Assembly: GCA_022829145.1 (NCBI GenBank) | Contig: CM040745.1 | Coordinates: forward strand, 40,896,144-40,960,143 | Direction of reading: 5' to 3' | Length of the DNA stretch: 64,000 nt | Source of the DNA: Albula goreensis | Lineage: Eukaryota; Chordata; Actinopteri; Albuliformes; Albulidae | Shown: positions 37,501 through 47,699 of the stretch, piece by piece | Layout of the letters: every line of letters starts with the position of its first letter | How positions within the stretch are numbered: position 1 is the stretch's first letter | Notes under the pieces: generated by a model | Seen by the model: the letters and a program-made list of their open reading frames with translations, nothing else | What the model was told of the DNA's origin: nothing | Databases searched by the model: none | Position numbers and translations under genes: made by a program

Positions 37501-40500
37501 GGTCTTCTCTGAATAGCCTGCATTTTTAGCGGTTGGTCAGGAGAAAAAAAAAATGTCCATGGCTTTTTCCCAATAAGAAACAGCCTGATCTATTTTACCT
37601 GCAGCGCACCCATGCACTACAAATTCACGACCACACCTGTAAATTTCAATGTTAATATTTTTTCACCCATTTTGGATGATTTCCTGCCCGACATAGTCTA
37701 ATAACTTTTTAACAACAAGGTGTAACTCCTGAATGAAGTTTGAGGGTTTTTTTCTTTTCTGTGACTAACCAACCAATGAAAACTTGGTCGACTAAGACTC
37801 TTCTCATCGACTAATGGTTGGTCGACTAATCAGGGGCAGCCCTACTCTACAGTCTGGTCAGAGTTACATTTCACTGCACACAGTAACTACAACCACAGTC
37901 CGGTCAGAATTACATTTCACTGCGCAAAGCAACTAAAACTACAGTCCGGTCAGAGTAACATTTCACTGCACAAAGCAACTAAAGCTACAGTCCAGTCAGA
38001 GTAACATTTCACTTCACACAGTAACTACAGCCACAGTCTGGTCAGAGTTACATTTTACTGCACACAGTAACTAACACCAGACATTAACAGAGCCCTGGGG
38101 CCTCAGAAAGTCTGAAATCCTATCTTATCTCAGTTTAGGATGATATTTAGGATTTTTGGTATTACAGAAACATATTTCCTACCTGCATCTTATCTTAGGA
38201 TTGGAATTTAGCTATTACAGAACCATCCTGACTTAGGGACTTCCCAAGATAGGCATCCTAAGTTAGGAAGGCACAGACCCTGTCCTTAATTCAAAATAAC
38301 TGACAAAAATGGCAGCAGCACTCTTGTTAGGTCTGTATGGCAATGAAGATGAGGAACATGAACACAGAAATATAATGATTGAAAGGCATATAAACCAAAT
38401 AAATGAGGCTCTAAGTTTCCCAGACCATGTATTAACTCCTTGTGGCAAAAGTTGTACGCCCATATTTTTTTGTCCATAATAGTAGTGAGAGCCATCAATA
38501 AAAGTGTGAGCCGTTGATAATATGGCTTGTCCATCTTGAGCAGCCTACCGGTACTTTCTAATCAAAGATACAGGCAGTCTCGTGTACATTCTAAGCATAG
38601 ATACAGGCATGACAGGATGACTGCCGACTGAAAAATCAAATTTACAGTTATAGTTAGGATTTCTGAAGTTTAGATAAGATCTGAGGTCTGAGATAGGATA
38701 GGACACAGCCAGTTTAGGAGTTGCTTCTGTAATCGGAAGTTAGGATTTTTCCTAACTTTTTTTGAAGCTTAATTTAAGATAGGACAGTTAGGATATTTTT
38801 CTGTAATGAGGCCCCTGGACCACAACTTAATCTAATACTCTGTTTTCCAGCTGCACCTCCTGTTCTGGAGCTGGCTCAGAAACCTGCAAAACATGCCAAG
38901 GGAAAGGAAAGCTCTTGTGCTTCATTAAGCTGATAGTGAAATGGTAATGTAGTTCATAAGAGAACTGTTTGAATAAAATGTCTGAAACATCTTTATCTCT
39001 TCAGTAAACAATCTTAAGTTATATGCAGCTATATGCGGTTAGCACTGTATGTATATAGTGGAGCTTCACTAATCTGGATCTCTCTGACCTCCAGTGATCC
39101 AAAAAAGTCAAAAAACCCAGCAGTGGCACTTTAATTATTCCTTATTCATAATAATATTCATATTCAAAAGCTGTAATCCAAAACACCATCACACTTCAAA
39201 CTGCAAATTACAGTTTGGATTTCTTGGTTAAGTGGTGTGAGGAGTTGACCCACTGAAAAGGAGTCTGTGTACATTGGCAGTGAAAATTACTTACTGTAAG
39301 ACTTACTGAAAATGTGCAATGTATTAAGCTTGCTAAAAGTGTCTTTTGGAAAATTTGTATTGGACATTTATTTAATAGTTGTTCTTTTTTCTTGCTTATT
39401 TAAGGAAAAACAACGTACATGAAAGTGTGGTGGACAAGCAGTCGGGGCTTCCGACAGAACACATCAGCAAGGTCACTGGAGAGATTGTCTTCAGTGACAT
39501 GCAGTACCTGGTAAAGAAGAAGCATTTAATGATTTTTATTTATTTGTTATTTAACAAGTATTTAACCAGGTTAGTCTCTTGGGATTTATGATCTCTTTTG
39601 CTAGAGAGACCTGGCCAAGACAGCAGCTGAAATTCCTGTTATGGACAATGACTCATATAAAACAAATGTAAAAAGAGACAAATATAATACATTTATACAT
39701 TGAAACTTAAAGGAGAAACCCAGATAAAAATAAATCGTACATCAATCAAAAAGTACAATGACAAAGCCCAATTTTGATTAATTCCAGATCTTTGACCATA
39801 ACTTTAAATTAATTTAAAGTGATGAGCTTTTTAATTTAAAACATTTTTGGAGATCATTCCAAGAAGCAGGTGCAGAGAATTTAAAAGCCTTTTTCCTAAA
39901 CTCTGTACAGACCTTTGGCACAGTTAATTAAATGTAATCCAATGAGCGTAAACAGTAGTTATAGTTACTTGGAGGGATAATGTGCATGCATAAGTAAGAA
40001 GGGAGCTGCCCAAATATGGCTTTATAAATAAAAATGTACCAGTGAGCCAATCTGCAGTTAGCAAGGCTAGGCCAACCAACTTTCCTATAGAGGGTGTGCT
40101 GGTGAGTGATGACTTTAGAATAGGGTTTCTCAACGGGGGCGGTACCGTCCCCCAGGAGGCATTCATACAACTTTGGGGGGCGCTGGGAACGCGGCGCTGA
40201 GAAGGGGGCGCTCAGGCACAAACGGGGGCGTTAACCACAGTTATTCATAATAACTTTTAAGCCTCTGTCAGCACAAAACTGTTCATTTGAATTTGAATCA
40301 AAAGATATAATTATGTTTATGCGCGACTAAAGCCTGGTTCATACTCACATACTGAAATCGCAAAATGTTCATGAACGTTCTAATGTCGCCCAACGTTAAA
40401 GTTCACAAAAAGTATAAACGCACTTCAGTATCATTCCAACGGCATTTGACACTCATCAATAATGGAGGAAGAGGCCATAGTAATCACTCTCAGTTTGTCC

Positions 40501-43500
40501 GGTGCTCTACTCCTCATAAGGAGAAAGCAAAGATGGAGTGATTATAGCAGGGCAGTGAATTCTACACGGCACGTAGTAGGAGAATACTACTCGCCTTTAA
40601 GAGCAATGAAATTTAAAGATATAGAGTACTACAGCCGTTACATCAGGATGCTACCAAAATATTTTTTTAGGCTATTACCTGTTGTTGCACCAGGACTGCA
40701 ACATAGGTCAACGCATCTTCAGCCTATATCGCCCGGTGAAAGGCTGAGCTTGACATTACGACAGGTTATGTATGACCTTAGCATATGCTGCCAGGCTTCA
40801 ATAATACATAAAAGATGTACAAATGCAAGTTAGTCTATTTTTAAAAGAAAATTATTTAATTGTTCTAAATGAGAAACACGTGAGTTTGTGAGCTCGCTTC
40901 CAATGTGTAATGGTAACCATTCACAACACAGACTGTTATAATCATGTATGTCACAGTCCCATAGGCTAGGTTAAACTGGAAATCAATACATTTACCAGCA
41001 GACCAGGAAATGCAGATAAGCTGACAATAAGAAAGCAGTCTAACAAATGCGCCTCATCTTGTCATACTACAGACTAATCACTGTAACTATCTTTAAAATC
41101 AATTAAAACGCGGAATCTAACATTGGTTTCTCATTTCATTTTTCTACCATGACGTTATCTTGGAATTTCGGAAACGGGCTAGCATTAACAACATAAATTC
41201 CACTTTTAAATATGGGTGGTGTGGCAAGAGGTAAGCACTCAGTTACAGTGAATCACTAAGTAGGTATTGTTGTTAGCCTGCATATCTGTTTTGACTAACA
41301 TTAGCTCTGTAAGTTAGCTGAGTAGAACTTTAAGCAGTTATGCAAGACGTTATGAGCTAGCTAGAGAGCTACTTACAGGTAGTTTTTATTTGGTAAGCAA
41401 TTGCTGACCAGGCATTCTCCTTTCTTTCTGGCATCTTTCATCTTTTAATCTGCCTGGTCATAGGTATATACTCACAGCACGTAGTGAGTTTTGTTTGCCT
41501 GATTGTTTTTCTGTGAATTTGCAAACACATATATTTACAACAATTTCAATCAGTTCACAAGTGTTGTTGTTTTTTCCCCAAAAGACAATATTTTCCTAGT
41601 TGGCCAGGAATAGCATGTATACTTAAAACATCAGAGGGCAAGTGTTCAAAAATAGGCTTATGAACAATGTTCTTGTTTAATGACTGCATTCTCTGATAGG
41701 AAACATAAATGTCATGTAGGCTAATCATATTCAAACATAAAAATATAACCACTTGAGGCCTTTTCTAAAAACAGAATATATCACTCATATTCCAACATTT
41801 TGACAATCATTTGGACCAAAAACACTGGTCTCTGTTTTCTAATTTTAGTTTTTTGCTGTAAAATATTTCTGGCATGGTCAATTGGTCAAATGATCTTCTC
41901 TACCCACTGATTTCTACTGCATATACTTATATGTATATTATATCACTGCCTTTGAATGTGTGTTTTATTTTTTGTTTTGTTTTGGTTTTTTTGGGTGGGG
42001 GGGCGGCAGGGCGTGTCATGATGAGGTAAGGGGGCGTTCGTTCAAGAAAGGTTGAGAAACACTGCTTTAGAGTCTGAGAAAAATTTTAGTGCTCCATGGC
42101 AAACTGTATCAAACAACTTTAGCGAAGAAGCTGGGGCAATCATATATACTATGTCTCCATAATCTAATTGAGAGAGAAACAGCAGACAAGAGTCTCTTTC
42201 TAGCTTCAAAAGAAAAACAAGATTTATTTCTAAAATAAAATCCTAAATTTTTTCACCAGGTATTCAATGTGAGGTTTGAAAGTAAGGATATACATTTTAT
42301 ATATCTTTGTGTCTTTGTGAACACCATCAGTTTAGTTTTTTCCTCGTTCAGTACAAGCCTTAGCTGATGAAATTGGGACTGTACAAAGTTAAAAGCAGAC
42401 TGCAGATTCTCAAGAGCCTCAGTTAAATTAGGAGCACAACAATAAAGGACTGTATCATGTGCGTAAAAATGAAAATGAGCATTTGATACATACAAGTCCA
42501 ACAGTCCTCTTTACCATGGATACATATTTATCTTGTTAGTTTACATATATATGTTAATCACTACTGAGATTTTATGTGTGATTATTTTGAATTGATAGAG
42601 CCCTGCACGCTGTAAAAGTGTGTGACTGAGCCTTACACACTGTTAGTCAAGTTTTTTCCCACTTTTTCATATGATGACAATTACTTGATTAAAAACATGA
42701 ATGTGTTTTTACTGCATGATCCACCCAAAAGTGTAATAAATGTAAGGTGACCAGAAATGAAACATTGAATCTTGGATGCACTCTCATACCATTAAATTAC
42801 AATCAATACATGTCTAGCTACAAATGGCTGAAAACTTTATTCATTTTCTGGAAATGTCACGGCATTGCATGCATGAAGTTGCACTTGTATATTGTGTTAT
42901 AGGAGTATCCACTTTACTTGTGTGATCTGTTATAGGAGTATCCAGTTTACTTGTGTTTTCTGTTATAGGTATATCTAGTTTACTTGTGTTTTGTGTAAAA
43001 GGAGTATCCAGTTCACATGTGGTCTCTGTTATAGGTATATCCAGTTTATTTGTGTACTCTGTTATGTTGACTTGTGTACTCTGTTATAGGTATATCCAAT
43101 TTATTTGTGTACTCTGTTATAGGTGTATCCACTTTTTGTGTGTACTCTGTTATAGGTGTATCCAGTTTATGTGTGTACTCTGTTATAGGTGTATCCAGTT
43201 TATGTGTGTACTCTGTTATAGGTGTATCCAGTTTATGTGTGTACTGTGTTATAGGTGTATCCAGTTTATGTGTGTACTCTGTTATAGGTGTATTCACTTT
43301 TTGTGTGTACTCTGTTATAAGTGTATCCATTTTTTGTGTGTACTCTGTTATAGGTGTATCCAGTTTATGTGTGTACTCTGTTATAGGTGTATCCAGTTTA
43401 TGTGTGTACTCTGTAATAGGTGTATCCAGTTTATGTGTGTACTCTGTTATAGGTGTATCCAGTTTATGTGTGTACTCTGTTATAGGTGTATCCAGTGGTT

Positions 43501-44854
43501 GGCTTCCCAGATAATGCCATAAACCAGGCCTCAGCAAGGGCTGTGAGAGAACATCAGGTCCAGTTTTCCTCCACCTGCCGCATCCTACAACAGGTAAGTT
43601 AATTTCTTTCATGTGCTGTACTCTTAGTTATGTTCAGTGTGTTACCAGGTGGGGCAACACCTGAGCAGGTTCCCATTTACACAGAGCCTGATGGTGTATG
43701 TCTGTCAGCAGATTGCATGTGACTGCGGTTCCAGAGGATACAGAGTATAAAAACGGATGTTTATTTACTTCAGCATAACATTGGATATACAGCTTCTCTC
43801 CAGTTTGTAGTACTGTCATCAGCAACTGATGGCATTTGTGCTAAATAAGGGCCTACAACAATCACTTCAGGCCCACCTATACCTTTCTGTTGTTTAAAAT
43901 GTTCATTTTAATTTCAGTGAAAAAACATCACAGCTCTATACAGAACCTCTGTTCCTTGAAGGAAAAACCAAGATGTATCCTAATCTTAGTAAGGGATATC
44001 TAACTGAAGATGTTCACTGACATTAGTATGAGATGTCCAACTCAAGATGTACCTTAACTTTAGTATGGAATGTCCAGCCAAGCTGTACTCTAACATTAGT
44101 AACTAATATCCAATTTATCCTGAGACTGGACAGAATGCTCCCGTCACTTCCTGCTATAATTTTCAGGCAGAATGAGTATAAAGAAGGGAGAAGCCCCATC
44201 TTGCATTTGCTTGATGCTTTGCTCATGTATCAATTCCATCAAATTACACCTTCATCTCTCAAATAAGTCCACGTCATAGGAGGACAGGCCAGCATATTTT
44301 CCTTCAGAGTATCAAATGTTCCATACAGACCCTCAACAGAACCTCAAAATAATATGAGAATGGAAAACTTAATACCTTCATGTGTGCTGACTGCACTAAA
44401 AGGAAGTACTCATTGATGGAAAGGGAAAAAACTCATAGGCAGAACCAACACAGTATGGCTGGTTTTGTGCAGGGTATTGGGAAGGTAGTGGAAGGGGTGG
44501 TACTCAAATTGATGTTTCTATGTTGGTTGATATGCATCTAGAATATCTGCATATTTAACCTCTGCGTTTGTGCAAAAGACCAAAACATTTTCTGACATAA
44601 AGTCGAGACAAAGAACATCATATGAAGACCAATTACTGCTAAGGATTTTAAGACAGTAAAACATTTTTACAATATCTGATTAAAAGCTGTTTTTTTTTCT
44701 CTTTGTGTAGAAGCAGACCATTGAGCTGATCCCAGTCACTCGTGTGCACTACAGCTGGAAAGGGAAAACTCACATATACTTTGTGTATGGTGCAGAACAC
44801 AGGGTCTTCACGGAAGGCTACCCGGCCAAGTGCTGCTGTTGCTTACTCCTGTGA
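22445..44854 (+). CDS. ssuh2: SSUH2-like protein, copy B (complete or nearly so)
   Basis: Coding exons: 23427-23532, 23742-23814, 26380-26509, 26730-26790, 32082-32203, 34222-34284, 34900-34982, 38851-38943, 39405-39510, 43486-43593 and 44711-44854 (stop 44852-44854), plus a doubtful first exon at 22437-22501. From the ATG at 23451 the protein is 354 aa; from 22445 it would be 381. The N-terminal part has ATAPPADLMDTVPGYE and the family segment YRLETFTESRSTEWASEP. The centre (about residues 157-226) has six CxxCxGxG-type knuckles: CHACLGLG, CPKCVTSG, CWVCRGAG, CSHCNGIG, CTSCSGAG, CKTCQGKG; the second is imperfect. The C-terminal part has VYPVVGFPD, KQTIELIPVTRVHYSW and the end CCCCLLL, whose last four residues fit a CaaX box (Leu suggests geranylgeranylation). 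All introns are GT-AG, with weak donors gtagaa (32204) and gtcaga (34983). Function is unproven; the knuckles suggest DnaJ-like zinc binding. Confidence 0.85.
22515..23275 (+). repeat. About 40-bp minisatellite in copy B first intron, split by a hAT MITE
   Basis: The unit cacaggtaatgaccatacgg ctcactgatgaggaaaataac repeats about ten times from shortly after the donor at 22502 to 22939, with a last copy at 23217-23260. Each unit contains CAG followed by GTAATG, a good match to a splice donor. The 277-bp element at 22940-23216 is inserted inside one unit. Confidence 0.8.
22940..23216. mobile_element. Non-autonomous hAT element, 277 bp, perfect 8-bp target duplication
   Basis: The ends are inverted: caggggtgggcaaccctggt on the left and accagggctgcccacccctg on the right. 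The duplication ccatagag is at 22932-22939 and 23217-23224. It sits inside a minisatellite unit. No open frame is present. Confidence 0.9.
24491..25070 (+). pseudogene. IS630/Tc1-like transposase relic
   Basis: Reading on the + strand, 24491-24796 has a basic RRRRKRN segment, then DDHVFVHGMSIREAG, resembling the DNA-binding half of a fish IS630/Tc1-type transposase. After a large internal loss, 24850-25020 has WDNVSFHQAALVHDWF (second catalytic Asp context) and YSPFLN followed by a decayed third catalytic position. Stops and the missing middle make it non-functional. It lies in the intron between the 73-nt and 130-nt exons of copy B. Confidence 0.6.
27365..27545 (-). pseudogene. hAT-like zinc-finger fragment
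   Basis: The minus strand reads KHKKVDGSDKMFCTICERDK preceded by a W-rich basic stretch. This is the pattern of the N-terminal TTF/BED-like zinc finger of some hAT-derived proteins. It is a short fragment with no matching downstream transposase seen. The longer minus frame at 27775-27542 was not recognised. Confidence 0.35.
28300..29530 (-). mobile_element. BEL/Pao fragment (RNase H to integrase C-terminus), minus strand
   Basis: Right to left: a degenerate RT/RNase H region at about 29530-29050 (HHFSDASNVGYG and FFWTDSQVV-like readings), a connecting region at 28991-28665 (LTPLPPTTELLFGDPEVKTV, FSSWTLNLLKVVARI), and an integrase C-terminal segment at 28586-28380 (NLKVNDIVIIKDDTLPRNQW). The integrase core is missing. 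Frame breaks occur throughout. It lies in the copy B intron before exon 32082. Confidence 0.65.
29538..29960 (+). mobile_element. Non-LTR retrotransposon 3' fragment
   Basis: The + strand reads KMDRIITRASNIIGCKLPTL, TDDPVHPAH, and further downstream NWSFFQYS. This resembles the C-terminal end of fish LINE reverse transcriptase proteins. It is short, has frame breaks, and directly abuts the BEL/Pao fragment. Confidence 0.55.
31570..31828. mobile_element. Small MITE with inverted ends
   Basis: The left end gtgtgttccaatacttttct is the imperfect inverse of the right end gagtattggaaagcac, and both flanks carry tctcc/ggaga motifs. It is about 260 bp with no coding capacity. The target duplication is not clear. 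Confidence 0.5.
32236..32284 (+). repeat. Tetranucleotide microsatellite (tcta/tctg)n
   Basis: A run of ctgt, ctat and ccat tetramers covers about 49 bp, starting about 30 bp after the donor of the 32082-32203 exon. Confidence 0.9.
32712..33000. repeat. Harbinger-like MITE fragment
   Basis: It starts ggggcctcatttacaaaaaa and contains tgtgtacaccg and ggatttataaaactt, the style of teleost PIF/Harbinger ends. The right end was not found; the 25-bp minisatellite begins shortly after. Confidence 0.45.
33085..33580 (+). repeat. 25-bp minisatellite in a copy B intron
   Basis: About 20 copies of tccagagtttcattcctaac ccaac with point changes (gtgtcatt, gtatcatt, catcacc). It lies about 640 bp upstream of the 34222 zinc-knuckle exon. 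Unlike several other arrays here, its unit does not include an exon edge. Confidence 0.9.
35586..37182 (-). mobile_element. Tc1/mariner element, 1.6 kb, with IR/DR-type ends
   Basis: The ends cagttgtgctcaaaagtttac and its inverse (gtaaacttttgagcacaactg) are flanked by TA on both sides (35584-35585 and 37183-37184). A second copy of the motif tcaaaagtttacatacccc occurs at about 35777, with its inverse at about 36975, giving the inner direct repeats of the IR/DR class. The arms are about 200 bp and well conserved, suggesting a fairly recent insertion. The transposase is on the minus strand. Confidence 0.9.
35800..36780 (-). pseudogene. Tc1-type transposase, frameshifted
   Basis: The likely original start is the ATG at 36780-36778 (MGKAKELSTDLREKVV), followed at once by a stop codon. 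The reading continues in 36695-36267 (N-terminal helix-turn-helix: SGRSTKISATTARKI, KNPQITSAEI, GLHGRVARRKP). It then shifts frame near 36420 into 36489-35800, which holds the DDE catalytic core: WSDETKIELFG, FQHDNDPKHKAK and SPDLNIIEPLWGDLKR. The three catalytic acidic residues (Asp, Asp, Glu) are still visible. At least one stop and two frameshifts make this copy inactive. Confidence 0.85.
38097..38815. mobile_element. PIF/Harbinger-derived element, about 720 bp
   Basis: The left end ggggcctcagaaagtctga and the right end tctgtaatgaggcccc are inverted, and tatcttatct/agataggaca motifs recur near both ends. An ATG at 38309 opens MAAALLLGLYGNEDEEHEH on the + strand, which resembles the N-terminus of a Harbinger transposase before breaking at 38475. 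Most of the coding region is deleted. A clear 3-bp target duplication was not found. Confidence 0.6.
39530..42510 (-). mobile_element. Non-LTR retrotransposon (LINE) 3' portion, interrupted by a hAT element
   Basis: On the minus strand, 42501-42253 reads FYAHDTVLYCCAPNLTEALE and LVLNEEKTKLMVFTK, a reverse transcriptase active-site region in which the usual YADD is YAHD. The C-terminal part is at 40120-39925 (GWPSLANCRLAHWYIFIYKA). The 3' untranslated end runs to about 39530. The 1.9-kb element at 40121-42064 splits it. It is 5'-truncated and inactive. Confidence 0.7.
40121..42064 (+). mobile_element. hAT-ended element with a Harbinger-like open frame
   Basis: The ends tagggtttctcaacg and ttgagaaacactg are inverted. 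The flanking 8-mers ctttagaa (40113-40120) and ctttagag (42065-42072) are 7 of 8 identical and fit the hAT preference. The open frame at 40462-40833 (123 aa) contains GEYYSPLRAMKFKDIEYY, MLPKYFFRLLPVVAPGLQ and ISPGERLSLTLRQ. This is the N-terminal pattern of PIF/Harbinger transposases, not hAT. A second, inverted copy of the same composite is at about 56905-57744. Confidence 0.65.
42895..43485 (+). repeat. 33-bp minisatellite carrying the splice acceptor of the next copy B exon
   Basis: About 18 copies of the unit gtgtgtactctgttatag gtgtatccagtttat run directly into the exon at 43486, which itself starts GTGTATCCAGTGG after tctgttatag. Each unit thus holds the acceptor plus the first 11 bases of the exon. 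Since 33 is a multiple of three, long open frames exist on both strands (42953-43522, 43074-43514, and minus 43612-43046). They encode 11-residue repeats and are not treated as genes. Confidence 0.9.
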
Positions 44855-45222
44855 GCTGCAGACACCAAATAATTCCCATCTTTGGGATATTATTACAGTG
44901 CGGTTGGGTAGTGTGTTACTCATCTTCTTTTTCAAAATGTCTAACAAACCTTTTTAGTCTATCAATGGAAACTAAACACGTAGATTATAATCAGCTGTTA
45001 CGTAATCGTTTTGATAATCTTTCAGGCTTTGACATAATAAACAACCAAAATCAATTAAAAAAGATTGCATATTATCAATTTTCACCTGGAAAATGCATGT
45101 GTAAAATGTCACAGTGGTTTCAGTACTGTTCGTTCACATGATTCCAGTATAGTAGTAGTAGATTTGTCATGTTCATTTTTGTACTAGAATGTTTTAGCCT
45201 TAATTTCATTGTCCTCTGTTTT

Positions 45223-45228
45223 AATAAA
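45223..45228 (+). terminator. Candidate poly(A) signal of copy B
   Basis: AATAAA lies 369 bp after the stop, followed by tgtgttctttct, a GT-rich element of the kind found downstream of cleavage sites. Confidence 0.5.
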
Positions 45229-45439
45229 TGTGTTCTTTCTCAATATATTGTAAGCATTTCATTTTCATTTGTAACAGCTTGAAAGTATAATTGTTCATTC
45301 TTATATTTTGCCCTTTAAGTACATAAAAGCCAATTTATTATTCATGACCCCCAAATACTATGCAAAGGTGACATTATAAAATCTGAAACCCTCTGTAAAT
45401 ATATTTTTTTACATTTTTATTGAACAATATTAAAATAGT

Positions 45440-46400
45440 CAACAGAACATTTTTCCTCTTTTCACAGTAAGAAGAGCAGTTGTGAAAGAGACAAAATTAA
45501 AATGAAATTAAAAACAGCAGATCAGGTTAGGTCATTAGGACACGATGTACTGCAATCCAGGCACTTTCCTAAGTCAAGGAATCATTTCAGTAACATTCAA
45601 GTAACATTTCAGGAGAGTCCAGCAGAAACATCTGGTTTAAGACCTTTACAAAGGATTCCCAAACTTTGTAGAATTGCTCTGTTCTAGACTGTATACGAGA
45701 GAGATATTTCAGTGACATCGAGTCTCATACCACTTTATGCCAATGCAGTGATAAGCAGCCTTATCACTAATCCACTGCAATGAAAGATTTTTCTTTGAAA
45801 CAAAGGTAAGAATTTCACACAACCTTTTGTTAACTGCAGTGGTTAGAGATTTATTCTAAAGACCTAGAAGACAAGACAACTCCAGCTTTACTCCAGAACC
45901 TTTCTCCTTTTCATAAAGCCCTTGAGTCAGCCTGCTTATATTGCATTTATATTTAAATATATTTTTTTCTAGCTCAGACACAGGTGAAGACACAGGGATT
46001 TAAATGTATAATAAATGTATTACTCAATTGTTAGGGGATACATGCATTCTATGGGTAACATTAAACTGGACTGCTTTAACATAGTTACCATTTATACAGT
46101 TTTGGCATGTCTCCAAGTATCCCTTGTCTCCTTATCAAAGGTAATGAATGACTCCTCCTCCCATAAGCTCAAGACACCTTGTGCATGTGCAGGAGACATT
46201 ATTTGAGGTCATAAAGAACAGAAATAAGCCATTTTCTAAAATGTTTTGAATAGAATACTCTCTATTACTCCTTGGGATGTCAGTTAGGGTTGTCCTCTTC
46301 TGATGTAGTGCTGTAGGTGTAAGAAAGGGAAACAGTCCTGGCTTAAGAATTAGTATCTCTGAATCACTCAAATGACATAAGGTTACTGTGTGAACAAGTC
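45440..46400 (-). mobile_element. L1-type LINE ORF2 C-terminal fragment
   Basis: Minus-strand readings in several frames give TTLTDIPRSN, SFITFDKETRDTWRHAK, VQFNVTHRMHVSPNN and further on FVSKKNLSLQWISDKAA. Their order and spacing fit the C-terminal region of fish L1-like ORF2 proteins. Many stops and frame changes are present. It lies between copies B and C. Confidence 0.5.
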
Positions 46401-46919
46401 ATCTAGTCAGTTTATGCCTTTATCACGCAGGACTTCAGAGCCAATCCCGGGCAAGAGATTGGGTTGTTAAGGATTGGGGTAGAGACAAAGAGTAATGCAG
46501 ACCTTCCCTAAAAGCTACAGATTAATCATTGTTCTTTGAGTGGTATTGACTGTGAAAGTTGAGTTGGCACAGCTCTCTCTTATATATCTGTAACTCAAAC
46601 AAATCTGCCAATGGGTATTTTGATAGAGAAAGTTTCAATATTTATCTAAACAGAGATGCTATTTGCAACCCAAAAAAAACTGGGTACTTCCCTGTGAAAT
46701 AACCAGGGCCAAGCACCATCATGTTTTAATAGCCTCACATTTTTAGCATCACTGCAGGAATTGCAACTCTTTACAATACACTGTTAGGGAACTTAGATTA
46801 ATACCGCTAATCAACAATGAAATTACACAGAACGTCACAGTGAAATGCTCATAATTTTTAATTAATAAGGTCATGGTAAAATGTTAGAAACATAATGTAT
46901 AATGCATCATATTTGGAAT

Positions 46920-47670
46920 TGAGCAAATTATGTACTGGCCTACAGTGGCACTAAAATCGAAAACACAAGAATGAAAATAAGAAGTAAATTATACATTATG
47001 TTACTAACATTGCAGCAACTAACTTTGAGCAGCAGACAGAGTCTCTGAAATGTAAAACCAAAACCTAACTGCTCTGGAATGCAAAACAAGAAAAGAGTCT
47101 CCTCGGGCAGCTGGTCCTGAAGCTCACTGAATACAGCAACACCACCATCAGTCAGCTCCATGACAGCACCTCAATAACACTCAGGATCAGAGTAAACCAA
47201 ATTACCAAACATCTCAAAAGCTCTTATTTGGACCATTGGGACACAATCACAAAATCTCAAAACAGAATGAATAGCTATTGGGCCCTAAATAGAAAATATG
47301 AATTGGCAGAAAATCTAGTAAACATTAAAAATACAAAACAAAGAGAGATTCCTGACCAAATATCGTGTCTTGAAGAGGGCTGATACAGACAAACCTGGCT
47401 GGCTAGGAAGGACAGGCTGTGTGAGCAATGTAAGACCAAAGAGGTAGAGACAGAGATTCACCTTCTTTTATATTACACAAATTATGATCAAGAAAGAGAA
47501 TCATTCTTTAAAAATATAAACATTGTTTTTGCTGACTTTAAAAAATTAAATGTTTTGTAAAAATTATCAATAATTCTAGGAGAAGGGCCTACAGCACAAC
47601 AAGCAGCCAAATATGTAGCCACCTGCCATAATATAAGGGACAGAAAGAGGACAATCTCTATATAAACAAA
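46920..47670 (+). mobile_element. LINE-associated fragment, plus strand
   Basis: Mixed-frame + strand readings include DTDKPGWLGR, CKTKEVETEIHL, TNYDQERESFFKNINIVFAD and TAQQAAKYVATCHNIRDRKR. They resemble the zinc-knuckle tail of fish retrotransposon proteins. It is heavily decayed. Confidence 0.5.
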
Positions 47671-47699
47671 GGGAAAAATAAAGAATAAAAAGAAATATT

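Larger units (their letters stand above)
35508..37844. mobile_element. hAT-type non-autonomous element hosting a Tc1 element
   Basis: The left end tagggctgcccccgactaa and the right end ggggcagcccta are inverted, and both arms have gtcgacta motifs. The flanking 8-mers are ctgtacat (35500-35507) and ctctacag (37845-37852), 6 of 8 identical and fitting the hAT preference nTnnnnAn. Without the Tc1 insertion the element would be about 740 bp and has no recognised coding region. Confidence 0.75.
34983..38090 (+). repeat. 46-bp minisatellite that repeats a splice donor of copy B, split by a nested transposon
   Basis: The exon at 34900-34982 ends agtccg and its intron starts gtcagagttac. The array unit is gtcagagttacatttcactg cacacagtaactaaagccacagtcc(a/g), so each unit ends like the exon and starts like the intron. 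The first two donor-like sites are at 34983 and 35029. About 11 units run to 35507, and about 5 more follow at 37845-38075, several with the exact ccggtcaga junction. The hAT/Tc1 insertion at 35508-37844 divides the array. Confidence 0.85.

Noticed and set aside
40462-40833. A host gene encoding the 123-aa frame
   Set aside because: The frame lies inside inverted ends with an 8-bp duplication and recurs at 57400-57194, so it belongs to a mobile element.
42953-43612. Long open frames on both strands (up to 189 aa)
   Set aside because: They lie in the 33-bp minisatellite. A period of 11 codons without stops keeps several frames open at once and yields simple peptide repeats.
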